Source of the DNA: Nereocystis luetkeana
Taxonomy: Eukaryota > Sar > Phaeophyceae > Laminariales > Laminariaceae
Direction of reading: 5' to 3'
Assembly (NCBI GenBank): GCA_031213475.1
Contig: JARUPZ010000021.1
Coordinates: 4,068,438-4,132,437, forward strand
Length of the DNA: 64,000 nt
The translations under genes were made by a program, and so were the position numbers. The notes below the pieces were generated by a model. It did not search any database. It saw only the letters and a program-made list of their open reading frames with translations, and was not told the DNA's origin. Position 1 is the stretch's first letter, and every line of letters starts with the position of its first letter. Positions 58,501 through 64,000 of the stretch are shown here, one piece after another.

Positions 58501-60866
58501 ATCTATACCCTGGTATGCCATTTTTACTGAATTTTCAAAATTGTATGATAAGCCGTTCGCGCGTATTCTGTATACATATTTCCTTGTCAAGGATATAGGC
58601 CAGTGACTCCCCTGGATGCTGCCCGGGTCAACAGGACAATTTACATAGTCATTCTAAGCACTGATACTATATAACCCGGAAAAGGGAGGGTACTATGACT
58701 TTGCAACCTGTTGATATTTATAGCCGGTTGGGCTACAGTAGCTGGCAAAGGTTGACCACTTACCTACGCAACCTAAGTCTTATAACACCCCCCCCCCGCC
58801 CCCCCCTCCCCTTAAAACAGCGGGGTCTTCGGTTTTCGCGAGGGATCGTACGTGCCTAGCCCGAAGCTCCTGACAACCCCCAGGTGAGTTTTTTTTCGAT
58901 CGGATTCTTGGCATGGTGGACGTGATATTCGATTTCATGGTGGACGTGATACTCGAACTCACGGACCACTACACCACCCGTCCATGTTCTGCAGACGATG
59001 CCATTTGGTTAAGGCGCTAGTCCGTCGCGCTACCGGCAAAAGGTCAACCGGCCGCCTACCCAAACTACGCCTTCTAACACACCTCTATACGTGGAACCCG
59101 AAGGTGAGCGCGATCGAAGTATCATATCACACACACCCTGCATAGACGATTTTTGACAAAAAAAATGCTCTCGCGATCTCACAGCTGTTGTGTTTTTTCC
59201 GTTTTTGTTTTTTTCGTAACCGTTTTTGTTTTTGTGTTTTGTGTTTTTGGAGATGAGTGATTTGTCCCCAAAACGGGGCAGTAGTTCTACAAGGATTCCA
59301 TGAGGACCTCTATAACGCGACACGCGCGCAAGCGGGGTGGTAGAATACTCGAATATATGTTGCACGCTCTTCCTGGGCACTCGGTAGCATCGAACTTGTC
59401 GGTGTTTTCTTCGCGAAGTTTTCGTCAAAAAAGTGCGACAGCGGTGCCTCCATCGTAGCTCGCGTCGAGGTTTCCCTCAGAAGGTTGGATGCTTATTTAC
59501 CAGGTGCCCTGCGTCCATGTAAACGTGACCCTGCCTCGGCCTTACTCCCCCTTCCCCCCCCTTCCTCCCCGCCCTGGATGTTGTCGTACATAGGCAAGAT
59601 ATCCCGTCTCAAAAGCGGTTCTTGACTGGGGGCAGCTCACCCTTTCATGCGACTCGACGAACGCTCCTCGGCGCTTCGCGCTTGGCGCAAGCAACGCCTG
59701 TGTCTGGTCTGTCTGGTCGGCAAACCTAGACGTGCCCCGTCCCGGCATGGTGACATATGCGTGGGTTTATGGTTCTACGACTACGGCCGTGCATGATACT
59801 GAGTGCACCCTACCCCCCCCCCCCCGCCTGTTCCGTCTCGAAAGGGGTGCGTGGTCAATGGTCAAATTAGCCAGGCAAATCAACTAGTGAGAACCCCCCC
59901 CCCCCCCTCTTGGGAAAACACGCATTTTCGCGTTCGACAGTAGTAGTACTTCGCACGATACAGCAAACACGCAAAGCATGAAGTTATGGAGGGTGCGAGT
60001 AGTACCGATATAAGGCCAGGCTCACTCGATTCGCTGTACCACTCCGTCCCTATACCTAAAAAAAAGTATTTGAACATTGATATTTTTAACCCAAATGGTC
60101 CTTGCATCTGGGGTCACAGTGGCATAGATTGCTGCTGACATTGACGTGGTTAACGAGGAATAGGGTAAACAAAGGTTTGCCGAGGAAGGGGGGGAGGGAG
60201 ATAGGGGGTGGAGGTGCAAGGATTGGGGCCTTCAAGAAGAAAAAGTTCGTGTCCTTTTGGTTAGTGTCGAGTGATCGAAGAGAGACTTTTTACTGCTGCG
60301 ACACAAGAGAGGGTATCCGGTTCAAGTCGGACTCACAAACGTGCGGTACATCGTCTGTTTTCAAGCGAACGTGATTTTTCTAATTATTGACGAGGCCAAA
60401 ACATATCGACCAATTTCCGAGATTGGTTGAAGCCTTTTTTTTTTTTAACGTGATTAAGCAGTCGTGTTTTTACGCTTTGTGACCTCAAAAAGTGTGGTGG
60501 GGCACAACAACAACAACAACAACAACATCAACAACTAGCGTCCACCATCCACCCACGCACACAAGTAGACGACAGATGCTAACACTCCGCTGCGCGAGGG
60601 AGCTTCTGGCGACAGCTGTACTGCTGTCTTGACAATAAACTAGATATAATGTACCCACCATGAACTGGAGGCGGGTGATACTTGCAACAATCACCGCCCA
60701 GGCGCGCGCGTTCCCGCCCGTCCTTGCGTAGATTCGTCGGTACACGAGCTCGGCAAAAGCGCGGTCTCGGGTCGCCTTGCACCGTCGAACCTCGCTGTTG
60801 GCCGCGCCCCTCTCGGAGATAAGGAGCCGCTGCCTATCGTTCCTCAAGCGCACGGCCGTTTCTCTC
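51873..60866 (-). CDS. multi-exon gene for a basic helical protein of unknown function, 5' incomplete
   Basis: Exons in transcription order: 60866-60659, 57631-57579, 54412-54157, 53597-53151, and a last open stretch from about 52233 to a stop at 51873. The first four have consensus splice sites and join in phase (0, 2, 0, 0), which strongly supports one gene. Exon A is a charged helix (LRNDRQRLLISERGAANSEV). Exon B is a short coiled-coil-like piece (HEAVGKEARRHEEELIAR). Exon C is very basic and possibly IQ-like (LCRVIVKRRRVRAVRIIAGA). Exon D has a disordered Ser/Gly/Lys centre and a helical end (EEIIAWLRRARSKHSQERII). The last piece reads IFNRRQVFPLMVELLLQHEG and TWLKAHGQLSRTW; its joining phase needs a different donor or a missing exon. 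Exon A begins with two bases owed by an upstream exon that I could not find. No family recognised; a cytoskeletal or calmodulin-linked role is only a guess. Confidence 0.6.
52408..52590. repeat. (GTCT)n microsatellite
   Basis: About 40 CTGT units with a few CATG and CCGT variants. Cys-rich and Asp/Arg/Gln-rich frames here are artefacts. Intron of the minus-strand gene. Confidence 0.95.
54439..54545 (+). repeat. repeat C fragment
   Basis: (GGGGT)n G-rich tract, then TACTCGATATCATGCATGGC to CTACAATGCTGGGACCGTCA; truncated next to a family A MITE. Confidence 0.7.
54554..54662. mobile_element. hairpin MITE family A
   Basis: TATTACGGGGGACCATAGTT start and its inverted complement at the end; one of the best-preserved copies. 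It abuts a poly(G)-anchored repeat. Confidence 0.85.
54920..55096. mobile_element. hairpin MITE family B, tandem pair
   Basis: A 5'-truncated copy ends ACCGCAGTTCTAAAAGGGTC and runs directly into a full copy beginning AACCCTTTTAGGACCGCAGC. Confidence 0.75.
55231..55344. mobile_element. hairpin MITE family B with duplicated left arm
   Basis: The left arm AACCCTTTTAGGACCGCAGT is immediately followed by a second CCCTTTTAGGACCGCAGTCC, then the usual interior and right arm. Confidence 0.75.
55894..56002. mobile_element. hairpin MITE family A
   Basis: TATTACGGGGGACCATATTA start and CTATGGTCCCCCATAATA end; in the intron of the minus-strand gene at 51.9-60.9 kb. Confidence 0.8.
56138..56229. mobile_element. 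hairpin MITE family B
   Basis: CCCTCTTAGGACTGCTGTCC start and inverted GGGGCTCCTGTCCTAAAAGG end. Confidence 0.7.
56618..56720 (-). repeat. repeat D between two C tracts
   Basis: CCGTCTCGGAAGGGATGCGT, TCAATGGTCAAATGACTAAC and AAGCAATGAAGGAGT, with C-rich flanks. Confidence 0.7.
57281..57396. mobile_element. hairpin MITE family A
   Basis: TATTACGGGGGACCATAGTT start and CTATGGTCCCCCGTAATA end; intronic. Confidence 0.8.
57961..58070. mobile_element. hairpin MITE family A
   Basis: TATTACGGGGGGCCATAGTT start and CTATGGTCCCCCGTAATA end; intronic. Confidence 0.8.
58176..58267. mobile_element. hairpin MITE family B, diverged
   Basis: Right arm CCCCAAAACGGGACTGTGGT and CCTAAAAGGG are clear; the left arm is degraded. 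A shorter remnant (CCCCAAAACGGGGCAGTAGT) is at 59265. Confidence 0.6.
58422..58702 (+). repeat. repeat G, copy 3
   Basis: Same order of blocks as copy 2, including the GGGAGGGTACTATGACTTT end, in the intron of the minus-strand gene at 51.9-60.9 kb. Confidence 0.75.
59598..59826 (-). repeat. repeat C fragment with poly(C) end
   Basis: CCCGTCTCAAAAGCGGTTCT to ATGATACTGAGTGCACCC, then a C tract; inverted orientation. Confidence 0.7.
59812..59908 (-). repeat. repeat D between two C tracts
   Basis: CCGTCTCGAAAGGGGTGCGT and TCAATGGTCAAATTAGCCAG with poly(C) on both sides; directly follows a repeat C fragment. Confidence 0.7.
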
Positions 60867-61605
60867 CTGTGGATGGGTGTACGTACACGTTGTTTTTCCC
60901 GGGCGGTAGAGTTTAGAGCGCGTCCATTTAAACTCTTTCTGGAAATATTTCCTGATTGATCGACGTTGGAGCTCAAGTCGCACATTAAGGTCGGATGGCG
61001 AACGTAATAACGATATTAACGCCGTTGTCCGTTCTCAAAGGACAGCCAATTTTTAAAAGGAGCCGATCTTGACAATACGATATCCCTGCTGTCTATTGGT
61101 AAAAGATGAGCAACGACCGACCAACTGGGAGAGAAACTCATCACAGGCTGACGAGACTTATTTTCTGCAATATGTTGAGAACAGTTACTTTTATCCCAAG
61201 TGCTTGCCGGTTCACGCCACACCAGCCGATACGGTAGCAACAGCGGGATACGTGCCCCCTCCCCGAAATAGACCCAAATCAACGCTCATCCTTTGATGCT
61301 GACTATGACGGGAAAACGTAGCAACCATACGGGAAAACGTAGCAATCATACGAAGTATAGAAATATGGCCATGTAGAACTAGGCAGGTACATGGTTTTTG
61401 GGTCCACTCTGGGTCTTCAATACTGTGGCCTCTCGGTAATAGTGGCCGCTACACTTGATATCGGCAGTCTGAATGCTAACGAGGGGAAGGCGCGGGTATC
61501 GTTAAAGCTAGCGCCTCCGACAAGGTATACATCGTGCACGTTCCAATCCTGATTTCAATCGAGTTCGCATCCTCTGCTAGAGCAGCACCGCACGCAAATG
61601 GCAGT

Positions 61606-61715
61606 AGTACGGGGGACCATAGTTAGTAGGACCTGTGTTATACATAAAAACCTATATATTTAAACATTTTTACTAACAATATTTGGTCCTATTAACTATG
61701 GCCCCCCGTAATAGT
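61606..61715. mobile_element. hairpin MITE family A
   Basis: TACGGGGGACCATAGTTAGT start and CTATGGCCCCCCGTAATA end. Confidence 0.8.
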
Positions 61716-62436
61716 AGCCTCTCTTCTACCACTCTTCACCCAGCAGCGAAAAAAAATCGCTTTTCCCTTCTTGTAGGCCTCCACAGTTGCGCCTTCCTCC
61801 CTTAGACAAACCCTTGTTTACCCCTACTCCTCGTCAATGCCCACATTCATTCCCTACCGGTCCTTACATTTCCATTCAGAGCTGGTGTTGTACCGGCGTT
61901 TTTTTTTATGTAAGCACGGAAAATACTCGAACCCTAAGGCAGCACGCCCCCCCCCCCCCCGCCCCGACCCCTCCCCTCTCCACTTGTTAGCCTACCCGGC
62001 CGGTACGTTGCTTACTTGGCGCGCGTTTGAGCCCATAGCGCTCTAAAAACATCGTCGACTTGGCGCGTCGAATTGTGCTTGCCCACGCTAGGCGTTTGCC
62101 GTGCAGTGCACCCCCCCCCCCCCGAACCGAATTTGGCCTTAAGGGCTCCACTCCCGTACAGGGGACTAGTGACTTGGAATGAGAGTAACATGCATGTTGG
62201 AGTGCGATTTCAGTGACGCAGGCACCCATTTCAACACCGTCCGGTTGAAGCCAGCAGTGGAGACAAGACGAGGTAATTCGACGCGATCGTGAGAAAATAA
62301 AAACTAAAGCAAACAGGTGTGCTTGGGATTTGTTTTTCTTCATGTACAGTAGTAAAATATAAGTAACCAAAACGGGCATCCACCGGCGTATATTGGTTCA
62401 TCCTCACGGGATGGTGCTGACCTTTTTTAGTACTAA

Positions 62437-62518
62437 ACTGCGTTCTCGTTCTGGAAGCAAACTTCTTAGAATTTGAGTGGGTTGTCCCCGAAAAGGTGCT
62501 TTGCCTTAGAGGGGTTCA
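62437..62518. mobile_element. hairpin MITE family B, degraded
   Basis: AGAATTTGAGTGGGTTGTCC interior and a decayed right arm ending AGAGGGGTT. Confidence 0.5.
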
Positions 62519-64000
62519 AATTGGGCACACCACTGTAGTGCAGTACTGGGAGGTTTCAGAGCCCTCCCACACGCGGCAGTTTTTTTCTTCGAATTTTGGG
62601 TCCAGCTCTCTCGAATCCAGCCGACGTCTTTAGCGAGTCGATTTATGCTTGCCCGCGCCATGTAGGCGCTTTACCGCGCAGCTTTTGCCTCTCTAACGTC
62701 GGCCGTACTCTCCAAGTGACGTACGCGTTTACGCCCACCTGAGGTACCTACCGTACGCCAACGAAACCACACTCCCCTCCATCTTATTCCCGGAATCACA
62801 CTCATGACTCAACCGCTCGAAAGGCTACACGCGGCTGGCTGTGCCTCTGCTCGTTTTGGGTCGTTCCACTAATGGCGGCTGCAGGTTGTACAGGACGGCC
62901 TACACCTTCGCAGGCGCTATCATGAATACTCTGGCTTGGGGTGAGAGCACTCAAGGCTCCACTCTCTGCCTCCCGTTCTGCCTCCAATACAAAGAAAAAC
63001 GCCTCCAGACCACCGCCCGTATAACCGGGATCGGGGGACAATTTACCGGCAAACCACCAACCTCTGATTTCGAAGAGAAATTGCTTTTTGGTTGGCATGT
63101 TCCTGCTCTTTTCGCCAGCAGCACGCAGATCCAGCCGTCAAATGCCGGTTCTCCAAGACAAAGTCCCTCTCGCTGTTGGACCATCTCCCAAAGGCGTTCC
63201 TATTCAGGGGAAAACGAGAAAACAGAAAAAAAAACGAAGCGAACTCGCCTGCTCGCCATCATGACGTAAAAAAAATCCAACAAAAGAATCTTGCTTGGGG
63301 GATTTTTCGCCAGGAAAAAAACTGAAAAGAGGAACATGTCTTTTTTGGGGGGTTTGTTTACTTGATTTTAGTGTACCCCCCCCCCTGTCTGGGTGGGGGC
63401 TCAACAAAAAAAAACGGGGTGTCGATTTTGGTTTACTCCTGTGCCATCCGGTCGTGTGCAACGCGAATAGAAATCACAACCCACGGCGAATCCTTGAATC
63501 GAAATATCGCTCTCTGTATTCCCCTACCGTAGTACGATATGTGTACTGACCATATGTTGGTTCTGCTCACCATGTCCCCTCTTAATAAATACGACAAAGC
63601 CAAGGGCGCCCAAAAAAACAAAATGTGAACCGTCGCAGTTGTTTTTTTCGCTATTAATAGACAGGGGGGGGGGTTACTAAAACCAAGTGATAAACGAAAA
63701 TAAGTACATGTATTTCCCCCCCCCCCCTCCGTTTTTGTTATTTGATCGTGTGATCACAAAGGTTGCAACGGTTTACCGCTCCGACCTCTGGGGGTGTGGT
63801 GTGTCGTTTTCCCTTTTTTCACGGACGCCCCCGATAAAACCGTAAACGAGCGTAAACAAACCTTGGCGGTGCACGAAAACATAACACTTCTACAGTAGTC
63901 AGTACGACCAATATACCATTTTTTCCCCCACCCCCCTCCTTCTGCGTCTGTCAAACAAAACTATTGTAGAGTAGGCAAAATACACGTTCGATGTCAGCGA

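Larger units (their letters stand above)
60867..64000. other. right end, no supported gene
   Basis: One family A MITE, a degraded family B copy and poly(C) or poly(G) tracts. An upstream exon of the minus-strand gene ending at 60866 is expected here or further right, but I could not identify it. A pair of similar short segments (CTTGCCCACGCTAGGCGTTT near 62080 and CTTGCCCGCGCCATGTAGGC near 62647) may be a repeat. Confidence 0.45.

Noticed and set aside
58925..59045. tRNA-like sequence on the minus strand (GAGTTCGAGTATCAC)
   Set aside because: B-box-like only; box spacing and acceptor stem do not fit a tRNA.
1..64000. CRISPR arrays, bacterial operons, riboswitches or prophage
   Set aside because: GT-AG introns, large spliced genes and eukaryotic families show this is nuclear DNA; the tandem arrays lack the regular spacers of CRISPR.

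Overview
This is a repeat-rich nuclear window from a eukaryote. Genes are split into short exons by kilobase-scale introns, splice sites are GT-AG, exons have G/C-rich third positions, and intergenic DNA is packed with small transposons, microsatellites and long G/C homopolymers. The overall picture, with a short internal TTAGGG run and a three-UIM Rpn10, suggests a stramenopile, most likely a filamentous brown alga of the Ectocarpus type. The organism call is inference.

Layout. (1) 1-8.1 kb, + strand: the 3' two thirds of the proteasome ubiquitin receptor Rpn10/PSMD4 in five phase-consistent exons; its 5' exons lie left of the window. (2) 8.1-19 kb: no convincing gene; hairpin elements, poly(G)-anchored repeats, a degenerate CCCGTCGC array and microsatellites. 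(3) 19.0-27.7 kb, - strand: a six-exon GT14 (xylosyltransferase / core-2/I-branching type) type II membrane glycosyltransferase, with a decayed duplicate of part of exon 2. (4) 27,988-34,774: a complete 6.8-kb Mutator-like element with about 200-bp terminal inverted repeats and a perfect 9-bp target duplication, 245 bp upstream of the GT14 start codon. It carries a spliced gene with a FAR1-type zinc-binding domain, no visible DDE transposase, and a 13-bp duplication that breaks the frame. (5) 35-48 kb: repeats plus isolated exon-like islands on both strands, strand often ambiguous. (6) 46.2-50.3 kb, - strand: a long low-complexity coding exon with a candidate last exon. (7) 51.9-60.9 kb, - strand: a multi-exon gene for a helical, basic protein of unknown function; four exons join in phase. 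(8) 61-64 kb: no supported gene.

The genes show no shared pathway: proteasome ubiquitin reception, Golgi/ER glycosylation, and unknowns. The most notable items are the Mutator-like element with its DNA-binding cargo, a family of repeats that nearly always abut a long poly(G) tract, and a 9-bp motif (TACCAGGTA) present about 20 times where chance predicts about 0.5. All calls were made by eye; similarity statements rest on remembered family features, not searches.
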